Of a DNA stretch of 64,000 nt, positions 23,109 to 35,209 are shown in pieces. Under the pieces are notes generated by a model. The model was not told where the DNA came from and did not search any database. It saw only the letters and a program-made list of their open reading frames with translations. The DNA lies in the NCBI GenBank assembly GCA_023935145.1, contig CM043699.1:143350036-143414035 (forward strand), in the 5' to 3' direction. The position numbers were made by a program, and so were the translations under genes. This stretch comes from Bretschneidera sinensis (Eukaryota; Streptophyta; Magnoliopsida; Brassicales; Akaniaceae). The first letter of the stretch is position 1. Each line of letters starts with the position of its first letter.

Positions 23109-23321
23109 CTAGTAAGAGCCTCCAGCTTCAACACCCACACCAGAAGGTGCAAATCTCAAATGGCTACCTTCAAAACCCACTCTACTTCCATAGAGGCCTA
23201 AGCCATCACCTCTACTTCCAAACCCTAAAAAAGGGTAAGGGAAAGAGAAATTAAGAGGGGAGAAAAAAAAGATCAATTCCTGAAAAAGAATTAGAAATAG
23301 AAGCAAAGAGTAAGCAGCCAT
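23109..23321 (-). CDS. Candidate small secreted peptide, 70 residues
   Basis: A short open frame on the minus strand from a true ATG (complement of 23319-23321). It begins MAAYSLLLFLILFQELIFFF, which fits a signal peptide. About 45 residues follow, rich in Gly, Ser and Phe, with FLGFGSRGDGLGLYGSR and a C-terminal APSGVGVEAGGSY. The layout (signal peptide, variable middle, short Gly/Ser/Pro tail) resembles plant peptide-hormone precursors, but I cannot match it to a named family. A TTTTTTAG/GG acceptor-like site inside the frame leaves splicing open. It may be a chance frame. Confidence 0.35.
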   Translation of the reverse strand: MAAYSLLLFLILFQELIFFFSPLNFSFPYPFLGFGSRGDGLGLYGSRVGFEGSHLRFAPSGVGVEAGGSY

Positions 23322-24258
23322 TTTGTTACCCTACATGACATAAACTCTTTTGGCTAGGCAAACCACAATTAGCACTTCTAACTTCCAAAAAGTCTGAGCC
23401 GCAAGTTCAACATGTAGGAGAAGAGAAATGTCACAACTAATGTGAGACGAAAAGGCATACTAGGGAAAAAAACACCAGTTCATGTATTATGATTCCTTGT
23501 GAGTTGATATTGTATTACAGGGAGAAGGTAAGGAAAGGAACAAACTTGTAATGCATAGTCTCTCTTTCCAATAAATTATTACAAGGAAAGCTTGATGCCA
23601 ATCAGCCACTGCTCTCCAGGTTTGCTTGTTAGAGCAAGTTGCCGTCAAGATTCAGGACCAACAGTTTCTGCAGTTTACAAGTCCTGTATGACTAAAGGCA
23701 AATCAACTTAAGGCCATTTCTCAATAACCTGAGGATTGACGTTTTCTTCTACATATCTTATATACCTTTCGAACAGTAGAAAAGGAGTTGCGAACTAGAA
23801 CGGTCTCTTTTAACATACAATGTATCTGGTATCAAGCACATCCATACGGTGGAAACTGAAAAGGCCAGTTTGACAACATTTATGGCCTGGAAGTTATAAC
23901 TCATAACAAGAAGTTAAAAATAGAATTGATTCGCAAAATTTTTGTTGCATATGTCAAAATGAGCCTCCAGATCTGTCGGTATAGGCCATGCATTTTAATA
24001 TAGGTTCTGCAAGAACATCTTTTTCTTTGATAATTCCGTTTACGATATAGACCCCCTGGTAGTTCATTCATTTTCTATAAAGAATAAAAGAGAAGAAATT
24101 ATAAGAAGTAACATCAGACAAACCTGAATAAAATTATTTTCCGATGTATGGCCAATTTTTCACTGGAAGGATTGACAGTGATTGAAGCCCAACCATCAGA
24201 TCACACCAAGTAACTTATGCATAATGCCCTTTTAACTGTCACAGATGCCAATCAACCA
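23322..24258. other. Spacer before the PPR pseudogene
   Basis: AT-rich spacer between the candidate peptide and the PPR pseudogene's 3' end; its right part may be the old PPR 3' UTR. No coding signal is visible. Confidence 0.35.
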
Positions 24259-26160
24259 TCAAAATCCAGAAATCTCTATCAGACTCTCAAAATCATAAGC
24301 ATAACCAGCTCCTTTCATCATTAATACAAGGTTATCCAGCTTCTCATAAATTGAGTTGGAATGATGATGCATTTTATCAGCAACACAGAAACATTGAGCC
24401 TTGCCATTAATACTAATCCAACTGCAACCAGGTGCCTTTTTTAAACCCCTTCCTTTCATCATTGTTCTCACTTCAGCTACAACATCCCATCTGCTAGAAG
24501 AAGCATGTAAATTCGAGAGAGAGACATAATTTGAAGGGTTTTCAGGTTCTAACTGAATGAGGAACCTATAAGCCAGATCCTGCATCTCAAAATTCCCATA
24601 CATTACAGACGCACTAGCAAGAGCCCCCCAGACACTGGGCCCAGGTTCCACAAGCATTTTCTTGATAAAAGCTAATGCTTGATCAAGCTGGCCTGACCGA
24701 GCTAAAATGTCAACTACACAAGCACAGATCTCGGCTGTTGGCTTAATTCCATATTCATTTGTCATCATGTTATAAATGTTAAGCCATTCATTTACCAACC
24801 CTGACCTGCCACAAGCGGAAAGAACCCCTACTATTGTTATAATGTCTAGTTCATTCCCAAGCTTAAGCATCTGATCATACAAAAAGATAGCTTCATCACC
24901 CTTCCCATGCAATCCATAACCAGAAATCATCGTACTCCAAGAGATTGCATCTTTACAAAAAGAACCATCTTTGAAAATTTGTCTCGCACAAATCAAGCTC
25001 CCGCACTTGGAATACATATCAATTAAAGCATTGCATAAAGATACATCATGACTCAAATCCTTCCTAATAGCAAACCCATGAATTTGCTTCCCACCCAATA
25101 AACCAGCAAGTGAGCTACAAGCAGGAAGAACACTAACAAGCCATACTTCGCTAGGTTCTATTCCATCTCTAACCTGCATGTCACGAAAAAGAACCAGTGC
25201 TTCATCCAAAATTCCGTTCTGCACATAACCATTGATCATTGCTGTCCAAGTGTAAACATTTCTACTCTCCATTTGATCAAAAACCCTTCTACTCACCACA
25301 ACTCTTGCTTTTCGAATACATATCAATCAAACAACACCCCAAAGGCACATCCGAGCCCAAAACCAAATCCAATTCGTTCTTCACAATGTATCAGTGAAAC
25401 TCTCTCCCATAATCCGATTTCCCAGTATCTGCAGCACACAAAGGCAAAAGACTTGAAACAGTGAAGCCATCAGGTTTCACCCCATCAACATGCATACAAT
25501 TAACAATTTCACACAAATCCTTATCAAAACTACTATTCCTTGAATCCGCATACCCTGAAATTAGCACATTCCAAGAACCCACAGTTCTTTGTGGCATTTC
25601 ATCAAACAAATTCCGTATGTCACCCAATTCGCCACATTTACAGTACATTGACATGGGAGAATTGGCAACGACATTATCCGAAAGAAGCCCAATTTTTATA
25701 CTTTTCCCATGAACAAATTTTCCAGCATTCAAGTCTCTAATCTCAGCGCACGCTTTTGATATTGTTGCAAGTGTAAAATCATCAGGAAACACTACCACAA
25801 CACATTTCGTTAAACAATCCAAAAACCTCATTATATGCCTGATTTTTCACATACCCATTAATTAATGAGTTCCATAGATAGGCAGTCGTGTTGGAGCGAG
25901 TCAAAAACGAGTCCTGACTCAGTTGGATTGCCAGTTACCGCATATGCAGAGATGAGTTTTGTAGCCAAAAATGGGTTTTCAGTGAACCGAAGGCAGAGGA
26001 TTCGAGCATGGGATTGTTTAGTGAGTTGAAGAGATTGGTGGTGGACTGAGAGCTGAAGACGACGGAGGAGACTGAAAGGCGAATCGGGCTCAGTGGCAGA
26101 AGTGTAACAACGGGACGTTGTGAGGGTAAATGTTCTGCGTGAAGAGAAGAAGAGGATCAT
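24259..26160 (-). pseudogene. Pentatricopeptide repeat (PPR) protein, broken
   Basis: One PPR gene read on the minus strand from an ATG at 26160 to a stop at 24259, but split over several frames. The N-terminus looks like an organelle targeting sequence. Repeats of the PLS type follow (CNALIDMYSKCGSLICARQI, YTWTAMINGYVQNGILDEAL, ISWSTMISGYGLHGKGDEAI), and an E-type C-terminus with GCSWI and HHHSNSIYEKL; no DYW domain is seen. Frame changes are needed near 25895, 25800 and 25310, and a TGA interrupts near 25390. Intact PPR proteins edit or process organelle RNA. Four lesions in 1.9 kb favour a pseudogene over sequencing error, though the rest is well kept, so the loss may be recent. Confidence 0.85.
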
Positions 26161-26315
26161 GTAAGCACAACGTTTGGTTTTTGAACTTTGGCGGTAACCT
26201 TTTTTACAAGCATTTTAAAAGGCTCGGTTTAAAGATGTACGAGGAATTTTCGCTTTTAATGTTCTAAGAAACTGTAAAGGGTAATTTGGTCAAATAAACT
26301 GAAAATCACGTTTCC

Positions 26316-26645
26316 TCTCTTTGTTCCTCTCCTCGATCTGTTTTTTTAACCGAGGATAAAAATGCATCAAACAGTTCAGCGGACAAATCCAGCGGGGGAG
26401 AAAACATCCAGTCCATAGTACATAAGCCTCATCTAGCTTTGTGGCCACCAAATCAGCAGCCTTGTTTGCTGATTTTCTAACAATCCCAAGTTGAGACCGT
26501 TGATTGCTTTGAAGTCCTGATCTCGATGACAAAGGTGTCTGATCTCCCACGAGATAGCACTAAATTTACCCGAGCACCCATCAAACAGTTCCTGTGCATC
26601 AATCTCAAAAATAGCAGAATTAATATTCAGGCTTTCTTTCAAGCA
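26316..26645 (-). mobile_element. RNase H-like domain fragment
   Basis: Two overlapping minus-strand frames together resemble the plant RNase H-like (RVT_3) domain found at the end of LINE-type ORFs. One frame holds INSAIFEIDAQELFDG (the vE-x-D-x-q region), and the other SQLGIVRKSANKAADLVA (the v-R-x-aN-x-AD-x-LA signature). A frameshift around 26480-26530 separates them. This is a dead fragment upstream of the PPR pseudogene. Confidence 0.6.
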
Positions 26646-26799
26646 GGTACTTAATACATGAAATCTCTGAGTTTTTTTTCTTCCCCTTTTTTTGTGTTAG
26701 ATTGCAAGTTTTGACAATTTGATTGTGTTTGCTAGTTAGTATGCGAAAAGATCTTAATATTTCATTTTTATGAAATTTGAAATGATTTGGATGGTATAT

Positions 26800-26841
26800 G
26801 AACTCATGAGATCCTTACATGAACTCATGAGATCCTTACAT
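26800..26841 (+). repeat. 21-bp perfect tandem duplication
   Basis: Two exact adjacent copies of a 21-base unit starting GAACTCATGAGATCC, at 26800-26820 and 26821-26841. It lies in non-coding spacer. Confidence 0.95.
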
Positions 26842-27056
26842 GAACATCGAGTTCCTGTCTAACATGTGTTTGAATAAATGCCACTGTATATAAATTTCTT
26901 GTCAAGCCTTCTCTATAAATTTTCAATAAACTTTCTCTTACTCGTTCAAAAAAAAAGGAGTAATGGGTTTGACTTCGAAGTATTTGTTGGAACATGAATC
27001 CTACATGGAAGGTTTACGATAAAAATCTTAAATAAATGGACAACTAAAACACTAAC

Positions 27057-27250
27057 AGGGGCAGAGCTAGAATTTGATAATTGAGGGGTGCAAAGTAGAT
27101 TTGGTAATGAAAATAAAAAATAAGGTTTATTATTAAAATACAAAAGATTTGGGGGTCAAACATAAGAATATTCAAGAATTATACATTTTTCAAAGGTAGC
27201 AATTAATAATTTGAAAATTTTGGGGTGATGGATCCCATTGCTCTGTGGCT
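27057..27250 (+). mobile_element. Short hAT-like MITE remnant
   Basis: The left edge, CAGGGGCAGAGCTAGAATTT, matches a common end of small plant transposons (CAGGGGCGGAGC...). It is followed by ATTGAGGGGTGCAAAGT. The right edge, CCCATTGCTCTGTGGCTTG, is a degenerate inverted counterpart (GCTCTG against CAGAGC). About 195 bp, non-coding. The assignment rests on resemblance alone. Confidence 0.4.
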
Positions 27251-29254
27251 TGATGTTTTTCATTGTGCGTTAAAGATGATGATGAAAAATTGAGAGGTAA
27301 GAAAAAAAGATAAATATATTAGTTTATTTTAGTTTTCATTCTCTAATCATTTCAATTTGGTAGAATTCTGATTTGTATATGTGATCTATCTCATTTTTCG
27401 TTGCTCTCCATGCAGCCAGACTTCACTCACTATTCTTTTTTCTTTGTCTTCTTTCCTCTCATTTTTTCTTAAGAGACAAGTGAGCCAAGCTAAACCCAAT
27501 ATTGGTTCCAATATTTAGAGAATATACTTTTGTTTCTCAAAGCTTTGTTGGAGCAGTCCTGTGGTGGAATTCCCTTCAACTTGGTCTCATCTTCAATAAC
27601 TACTTGTATGACATATTTGATTGATCAATTCTGCAAAGGAAAACTAAAAAGCCTAGACATGTAAAAAGATACTATAGGAAAGAAAAGAAAATAACAAGTA
27701 GTACAAAAATATAATTGCTCTTGAAAATGTTGTAAAGTAAATTAATGAACCAAAATTTCCAGTGGATTAAGGTTAGACAGGCTGAAGAAGAGAGAAATTC
27801 TACAGGTCCAATATCGTTTAATGGAAAAAACTAAAACAAGGCTTGTGGCTGACTGTTATTCTAATAGAGAGTTGGGATTATTTTCAAAGCCCTCTTAAGT
27901 ATAGGTTGATGGAATGTCCCACATGATCAAGAAAGTTTCTTAATCAACATTTGATCATTATTTTAAATTTAGTGTTTATCTTTATCAATTATGCTTAAAC
28001 TTTAATTCTATGCAAGTGTGTGGAGGTTGCCAAACTATCACCTTTTAAAAAGTGATTCTATATGTTTTGTCATTTTGCTATTATCAGCTTCAAAAGTTCT
28101 GAAAGGAATACAGAAGATAACACATATATTTCACATCGAAGTTAAAAAATGAATGAATGATATATCTTTAATTAAAAAAATTTCTGTTTATGGAGTAACA
28201 TATATGGGGGAAGTTTTCAGTATAGAATTTTAATTAGTCTATTTTCTATCTCATTACATAAAAGTGAGTATCAAGGTTGATGAATGTGTGTGTGTATATG
28301 TATATATAGTGTTTTCCATACTAGAAAGCTATTTTGGTGATAAACTTCAAAATATTATTAATAGTCATTAAAGCAAATTCTCTAACAAAATATGACACTT
28401 CATCAAAAAGGAAAAACAAAACATGACATATAGTTCATAATTTGTCACTCATTTATGGGTAGAATAAAATCCAGTGCTAAATACACACGAATGCTAAAAG
28501 AATCTTAAAATGACATCATTTTATGTTGACAAGTTAACAATATCAAAAATTCTAAAAGGATGAGAGAGGAAATCAGGAAAGATTTTTTCTTGGAGATGAG
28601 GAAATTATGAAAGGTGACCTAGGAAACAGTTGTAACAAGGGAATCTAGTTCCAATCTTTATCAGGTCACTGAATGAAATACAATGATAAAATAAGATAGC
28701 ATATATGTTTATATGTTATCTTTTATTTTGAACTTTTATGAAAATAATAAAGCAACAAAGAGAACTAGAAAGTGCAGCATGATATCTAAAAGAAAAAGGC
28801 GCAACATATATGAAATCTATTTAGTAATTTAAAATTCTCCATAATCAGATGCTTCAGTCCTTTCTTCTGCACTAATTTCATTATGTTGCAGTAATTACTT
28901 AATCCCTTCAGCGCTTATTCTATTCTTCTAAATTTTCTCTTTCAAGTTATCCTTCCGTCGATCTAAGCCAACTGCACAACTCCTTCACTGTGTCACGCTG
29001 GTGCTCCACCCCTCCCTCACGGGACGGGCCTCCCTCAAAGAAAAAAATCCAAAACTGTGTCTAATCAAATCAAGCAAAACTGGATCACTTTATTGATGAG
29101 ATACATAATAGTTATCCTGGATTGCATTACAACAATCCATTTTTCACACCTCGTGCATCAATCCGGAGCTCCCGATTTAAGAGCCTTCTCATTTGATGAC
29201 TTGACTACTAAATAAAAACTAGTCAAAATTCCTGCTTAATTAATTATTTCACAC
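27251..29254. other. AT-rich spacer 3' of the MYB gene
   Basis: No coding signal found. A GT/TA microsatellite-like tract sits at about 28286-28310. The last 250 bases or so are the probable 3' UTR of the minus-strand MYB gene. Confidence 0.4.
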
Positions 29255-30443
29255 TTAACGGAACGGGGTGACTAGATTCTGCAAGCAAGGTTTGTTTGTT
29301 GCACAAAAGTTTCCATTGACATCATCCAAGTTCCACAAGCCATCCCATAGTATGTCCTCGTTCGAGGACTCAGGCACAGGCACAGGAACAATGCCATTGA
29401 CCATGGGATAGTAAAAACCTTGCTCCTCAGCTGTGTGTGGATATGTAGTTGCCATATCTTGCCTCATTTGAGGAAGATACGCCACCTTATGCTCATTTTC
29501 ATCAAGTAGAGACATGATCTTTTTCATGTCTAATTGGTTAAGTTGCAATAATTGTTGTTGCTGCAGTTGCTGTTGCTCCTGTTGTTGCTGCTGCCGATGA
29601 AATTGTTGCCTCTTTAGGAGACGATTTTTCACCTTATCAGAGTTATCAGGAGAAGCTTTAGCCCTCGTCTTGAAATGGGTCCTCCAGTAATTCTTTATCT
29701 CATTATCAGTTCTTCCCGGCAAGCTTCGCGCAATTGTTGACCACCTAAATTTTCGATTCAGCCTCTTTAGTGGTCAAGTTGTTGCTAAAAGCTTAGGTAA
29801 TTAAAATAAATAAATTTGGAAGTATGTATAAACTTATGCTTCAAATAGGTTAGCAAAAGAAACCTATATATGCTTCAACAATTACCTGTTCCCCCACCTA
29901 GCATGTAGCTCTAAAATTATGCTCTCTTCATGAGGGGTAATCTGCCCTCTCTTAAGGTCTGGCCTCAAATAATTCACCCACCTCAATCTACAGCTTTTTC
30001 CATTCCTTCTCAACCCTGTACAGCCAACAACAAAGAAGTAAATTTGTTCATGAGCTAAAATAGCTAGTGATCTTTTAACCAGTAATAATTTGGTGTCAAT
30101 AATTAAAGTACCATAAAAGGAAAAATTTTACTCGCCCAAATCAAGAAAAACCCCATACTCGCTAGACACTGTTAAGTAGATATATGGGCTTACTAATTTT
30201 TTTGGATGTCCAATTGAATCCTTAGCTTGATAGATATATTTAGTGTTAATTAGTAAAAGAAATTTATTTACTTCTAGTGAAATTGTTACCTGCAAGCCTA
30301 GCCACAGAGTTCCATCTCCCTTCACCATGCAACCTGACGTACTCAATGAGCAACCTATCTTCCTCTGCAGTCCAAGGGCCCTTCCTCCAACCCTCTTCTA
30401 TGATTCCCCAACCCAAGTACCCTGCCATAACTCCCCAAGACAT
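29255..30443 (-). CDS. R2R3-MYB transcription factor, three exons
   Basis: Minus-strand exons 30443-30290, 30015-29886 and 29744-29255 splice with matching phases to 257 residues. A second ATG at 30428 is also possible. R2 spans about 21-72, starting KGPWTAEED, and R3 about 74-123, with [28 protein letters not shown] and [15 protein letters not shown]. The two-intron layout with a last exon starting in R3 is standard for plant R2R3-MYBs. After the DNA-binding domain comes a Gln-rich stretch (about 140-165), then an acidic C-terminus with [12 protein letters not shown], a likely activation motif. From memory it is closest to the MYB27 / MYB48-59 neighbourhood; I do not assign a name. Confidence 0.93.
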
Positions 30444-30537
30444 GTAAGGGAAAAAAGCTTGAAACTTTGGTTATATGCTTAAGTATTGTGTTTGTTGTCT
30501 TCCAAATTTTATGGGACTTATGATAGCGTGTTTCACA

Positions 30538-30545
30538 TATTTATA
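30538..30545 (-). promoter_or_regulatory. TATA box of the MYB gene
   Basis: The complement reads TATAAATA within ATATATAAATATG, about 95 bp upstream of the MYB start codon on the same strand. That spacing leaves room for a leader of about 60-70 bases. Confidence 0.55.
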
Positions 30546-32430
30546 TATGCACTAAAGCCCCCTCACACTTTCCATCAGTCAATTTACTGTCATTTTCAAA
30601 TCATCCATATCCTTTCTCTTGTATGTAAGGTACGGGTGATCGATTGATCTCTAAGATACCATCATCATTTGCCAAATTGCCAAAATACCCTTATTTTTTT
30701 AATTTTTTGGATTTCATAGAAAATTGGCCATGCCAATCAGGTTGTTGTGGTACTACTGGGACAAGGTGTCTGAAAACGGGGATATTCATGTCAATATTTC
30801 TAAGATGAAGGGCATTTGAGAAACCAAAAAGAATGTTAAGGCAGTGGGTAACATGTTCTAGAAAGAGATCAAATCCAATTAAAATACATTTGTTGATGCT
30901 AAAGTGAGACAGAGTAATAGGAAACTCATAGCCTTAAGCCACGTATTATCTAGGGCTTATGTATCTAGTCACTAGGAAATAAGAATTATAATAGCTATAA
31001 AGCATAATTTAAAAAATAAGTGGGTGGTTGGGTTTTTTACTTGAAAATTACTGGAGAACCAATAGGTTTCTACAAGGTGTTCGATTTGCTTGCTACTTGA
31101 GGAGATCCATGTATAAAATCTCAATTAAATCTTAATTAAATATAACTTGTTGGATTCCATATTGAGTATTGGGGCCATTAAAAAATCAGACTATTGATAG
31201 TTTTGGTGCGTCACCAAGAGGACAGGTGGTCTGCTTTGGTATAATTTTCGACGAATCGTGTTTGCTAAGCCAGTGGATGCGTATGTTTTTCATGCTCTTA
31301 ATTTTGAGTAGCCACGGCATACTATGGTAAATATTTTTTTTGGGTAAGTAATTGAAAATAGTGATGGACTAGTCATTTACAAGTGCTGGCTATTATAAAA
31401 ATGTCTGCTTAAAAATTATGATTTATTTACATTTATTTGTTGTAATTATTGTAGTTTATAATAAAAATATATAATTTAAACTAATAAAAAGTTAAAACTA
31501 TAATGAAGTATTGTCCAATTAATAAGTTTTTTACTTTATTTATAGTGGGTTTCGAAGTGTCATCTTATATTCTTTTGGTAGCATAATTTTTTTATTTAAT
31601 TAAAATAAATTTGTATTATAGTGATATAAAAGGATTTGTAATAATTAAATTTTCACCATAATTATTTGTTGAGATTGACGTATAGACAGAGAGGAAGGCT
31701 TCAAGGCTTATAAATTATATAATTAACTTGGCTGTAAAATCCTTTTATTCTGAAAGGAGGTTTTTTTAAGTGTTAAATCACATAAGGAGGATTGCATACA
31801 CTTCCAATTTCCAAAGCAAACAGGGGCTTGAACTCCTGTCATGTAGTTGAGAAGTTACCCACACCTAAGTTTCAGAATAGGTAATAATATGAGTAAAATA
31901 TAATTACATTCCTCCACTTTGATGGTAACTAAAGAGTAATCCGGCATTGCTCAGGATCAGGAGAAGTTGAGAATCTAATTGCCAGCATGCATTATGAATT
32001 TATGATATAATTGAAAGCAAATGCATTTATCAACAATAGAAGAGGAGAAGAGAAGGAAAAAGAGCAAAAAATCTGGTGGGCGTGAGTAGAACTGTAGAAG
32101 AGAAAGAGAAAGGGAAAAGGAAAAGGGGAAAAGAAGAGAAGAATAAAAGATAGGTTAAAAGCTTTAATCAGCGTGGTTTAACATTGAAAGCAAGGAAAGG
32201 AAAATGAATCGCCACATGTCGCAGAAATATGCAAAGAGACTTAGTTTTTATATAGTTTAGTTGACATAACAGTTACAAACAGGAAGAGTAGAAATTAACG
32301 GAAAAAAAAAAAAATCTAACAGCCACGTAACATCATAATAACAGTGTGGCGTGGCACAAGTTAATTTGGTTTTTCACTTCTATTCCTAAGTATAGCTTTA
32401 TAGGATGGTTGGCTATCTTGGACAAGCTCT
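30546..32430. other. Intergenic, unclassified AT-rich sequence
   Basis: MYB promoter on the left, then AT-rich spacer. A purine-rich stretch of GAA/GGAAAAG repeats lies at 32040-32150. No gene was seen. Confidence 0.4.
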
Positions 32431-32435
32431 CTACA

Positions 32436-32865
32436 AAATCCAAAACGATGACTCTATTCTATGGAAACTCAATTGAAACTAGGGATCATATCTTTTTTAG
32501 CTGTGATTTCTCTAGTCAGATTTAGTATGAGATTTTACACTAGGCTGGTATTAGTGATTGAGTTGTAGGTTACTGCCAGGATGAGTTCTTGTGGGCTGTT
32601 CATCACTTCAAGGGAAAAGGCATGTCTGTCAGTTTGCTTATATTGGCTTGGAATGGTTATATATACTGTATCTGGCAGGAGAGGAACTCTAGAATTCATT
32701 ATCTTCTCTTCCACACTGTTAAGCAACTGCTTGAGTTTATTATATCTGATGTAGGGATATGATTATCAGCTTTGATAAGGCCTCCCATCTTGTTCTTTGT
32801 AGCAGTTTCTTGCTTTATTTTTTTCTTCTGTGTAAATAAATTTTGTTTTATCCAAAAAAATATTG
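32436..32865 (+). mobile_element. LINE fragment with reverse-transcriptase zinc-knuckle
   Basis: A broken plus-strand reading gives ETRDHIFFSCDFSSQI, matching the C-x-H-LFF-x-C zf-RVT domain found after plant LINE reverse transcriptases. The family pattern of LLILAWNGYIYCIWQERNSR follows. Several stops interrupt the frame. It ends in a stretch like LINE 3' UTRs, with TTTTATCCAAAAAAA at 32845-32860 as a probable A-tail remnant. Only the 3' part is present. Confidence 0.7.
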
Positions 32866-35209
32866 GTTTTGTGTTGCTTTGTTGATATGTGAGTTGTTTT
32901 TCATATATGTAATGGATATTAGTTGAAGTGCATTTACATGTTTTTTTTTTTAACTTTTCTATCAAATTTCTTAAGAAAATTGTAAGTTTTTTCGTTTTTT
33001 GAAAAAGGTAAATTATTTCAACACCCCTAGAACAAACAGAAAAAATATGACTTTTACTATTATACCCTTATTATGTAGTCCAAATAATAACAAATACCAA
33101 TAATAAAACAAAACAAAGATAATTAACAATAAAACCAAAAAAAAATCTCTTTTTTATGAATATCTACTACAAATACGAATCATCTCCTCCCTCTGCTTCA
33201 AAAAAAAATCTCTCTCACTCTCTTAGTAACTCTCTCTCTTTAATGTTGCCCTATGATATTTAGAAAGAGAAAGGGTCCGGCCGGATCTAAAGATGGGATT
33301 GTTGCCTCGTGGTGCCGTGGGCGGAGGTTGCATGTCTCTCGAGGCTCAGATCCATGCTCCCTCCACCACCTTTGTTTGTTTTGTTTGGGGTTCAATTTCT
33401 ATCATTTACTTTTTTTTCAAATGACATCTCATTTTTTTTTAATAAAGAGATGATACATCATCATTTGAAAAACCAAAAGTTAAGATTTAATCACATATTT
33501 ACACCATTTAAAAAAATCACAATGAATTGTTAATGGTTCTTAATCTTCCTTTTACCCTTGCAAATCCACCGTTAAATCAAGAGATAGCTGTTAAAACTTG
33601 TTTTAACAACTAAGCATGTGTGCTTTAATTCAATTTAATACTTTAATAAAAAGTAATTGTATATTTTAAAAGGTAAAGGTTTGATATTTGTTTTTTTTAG
33701 CTGAGTCAGAAGTTCACTAGGAGAAGAACCAATAGTTACTAATGTGCTAATAACCTTTTGCTATGATAAGATAAACTTTGGTTGTTTATTTGAATGAAAT
33801 TAGTAAGAATTACTGAAATTAGTATGATTCCAAGATCTTAGCCTTTGGGTAGCAAATGGTGAAAGATTTTCAAGCAAGCATATGATGATATTTTTTAAAC
33901 TTTGGTGGTTTTTTTTTCAAATTATTCCATTAGAGTTGCTTCCTTAAGCCTGCTCACTAATTTCTCTCTTTTCTCTTTTGTGTAAACTAAGGATTAAAGT
34001 TAAGCACTAATTTAGCAAGCACTACTAGAAGTAATTTTTTCTTAATAATTTATTTGGATAGCTAGGAAGGGGAAAGAGTGTGAATGAGAAGAGGAGACAA
34101 AACCCCTATAAAAAAAATTTAAAAAAAAATGAAGAAGACAAAACCATGATTATATACAAATTAATACTCCATTATATTATGGCTGTGCATATTAAATAAC
34201 CATTAGCAAAAAGAAAAAAAATCTAAACCACACCCCACCATCTCAGACCACAGTATTTCTGCATAGTCAGATTGTTCATACTTCATAAAACTGCTAAAAA
34301 CAAAAACAAAAACCATCAATCATTGCTTGTCAGCCTCTTGGATCAACTTAAGAATCACCCAAGCCACACCCCCCACCATATCAGACATTGATACTAGAAC
34401 ACCCGTACCTTTTCACACTCTAAAAAGAGATGAGTGACAAATTCAAGAAAATTACCAGACAGTTGTCATAATGCCATTGACTCCTCTAAGCATCCTCTTT
34501 TGACTAGTTCTCCTATAACAACTATTCAAATAATTGATAATAACTGATTTAGTGAAAAAATAAGTCAGATTTGTTAAGTCAAAGTAGAGGATTATTGGAA
34601 TTAAGTTCGAAATCTTATTAAGTAGTATTGAAGACCCGATTAAAACATAGAGGGTTTTGATCAGGTGGAGGTAAACCCTATGCAAAGACTGAAGTGTTTG
34701 AGGATTTGACTCGAGTGAGGAATTTATTGGAATACTTCTCAAATTTCATATCGAAGAAAAATTTCATTATAAGTAGTCTAGTCTCATATCATCTATGTGT
34801 AAAAAGGATGTAAGTACTAGTTATTATAAATATGAGCATCAAAAGAGGTAGTCTCTCACTCCTATTCTCAGCTGTAAAATGTAACAAAATAAACATTAAT
34901 ATAACTTGTAAAAAATAGTTTTACTAAGATCCAAAGGTTTTGGGGTTTTGGTTGTGAAATTGAGGAGATTTTTCACATGGTTTTACTTTAAAAAAAAATG
35001 TGTTCTGTGAAATAATGAGTTTTTGCAGTTTTTTTTCATCCAAAAGTTGCAATGAGTGTTTTAGCATAATTTTGATTAGAAAAATTATAAACAAAAAGTG
35101 TCGAATCATGTTAAAATTTTTGTATTTATTTTTACTATTTTAATTGTGATTGTTGATTGAGAATATTTTATCGATTATATCTAATTTAAAATTATGTCAT
35201 TCGAATATT
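32866..35209. other. Unclassified repeat-like spacer
   Basis: AT-rich sequence between two LINE-type remnants. A GC-richer patch at 33270-33400 and a block at 34550-34900 with TATA-like and polyadenylation-like motifs could belong to old LTR elements, but no paired repeat is visible here to prove it. Confidence 0.3.

Noticed and set aside
33253..33533. Two overlapping frames in a GC-richer patch
   Set aside because: No recognisable domain, no splice context, and low-complexity Phe-rich ends; it may be transposon debris.
34452..34742. Open frame of 96 codons on the minus strand
   Set aside because: No domain recognised; it lies in repeat-like DNA.
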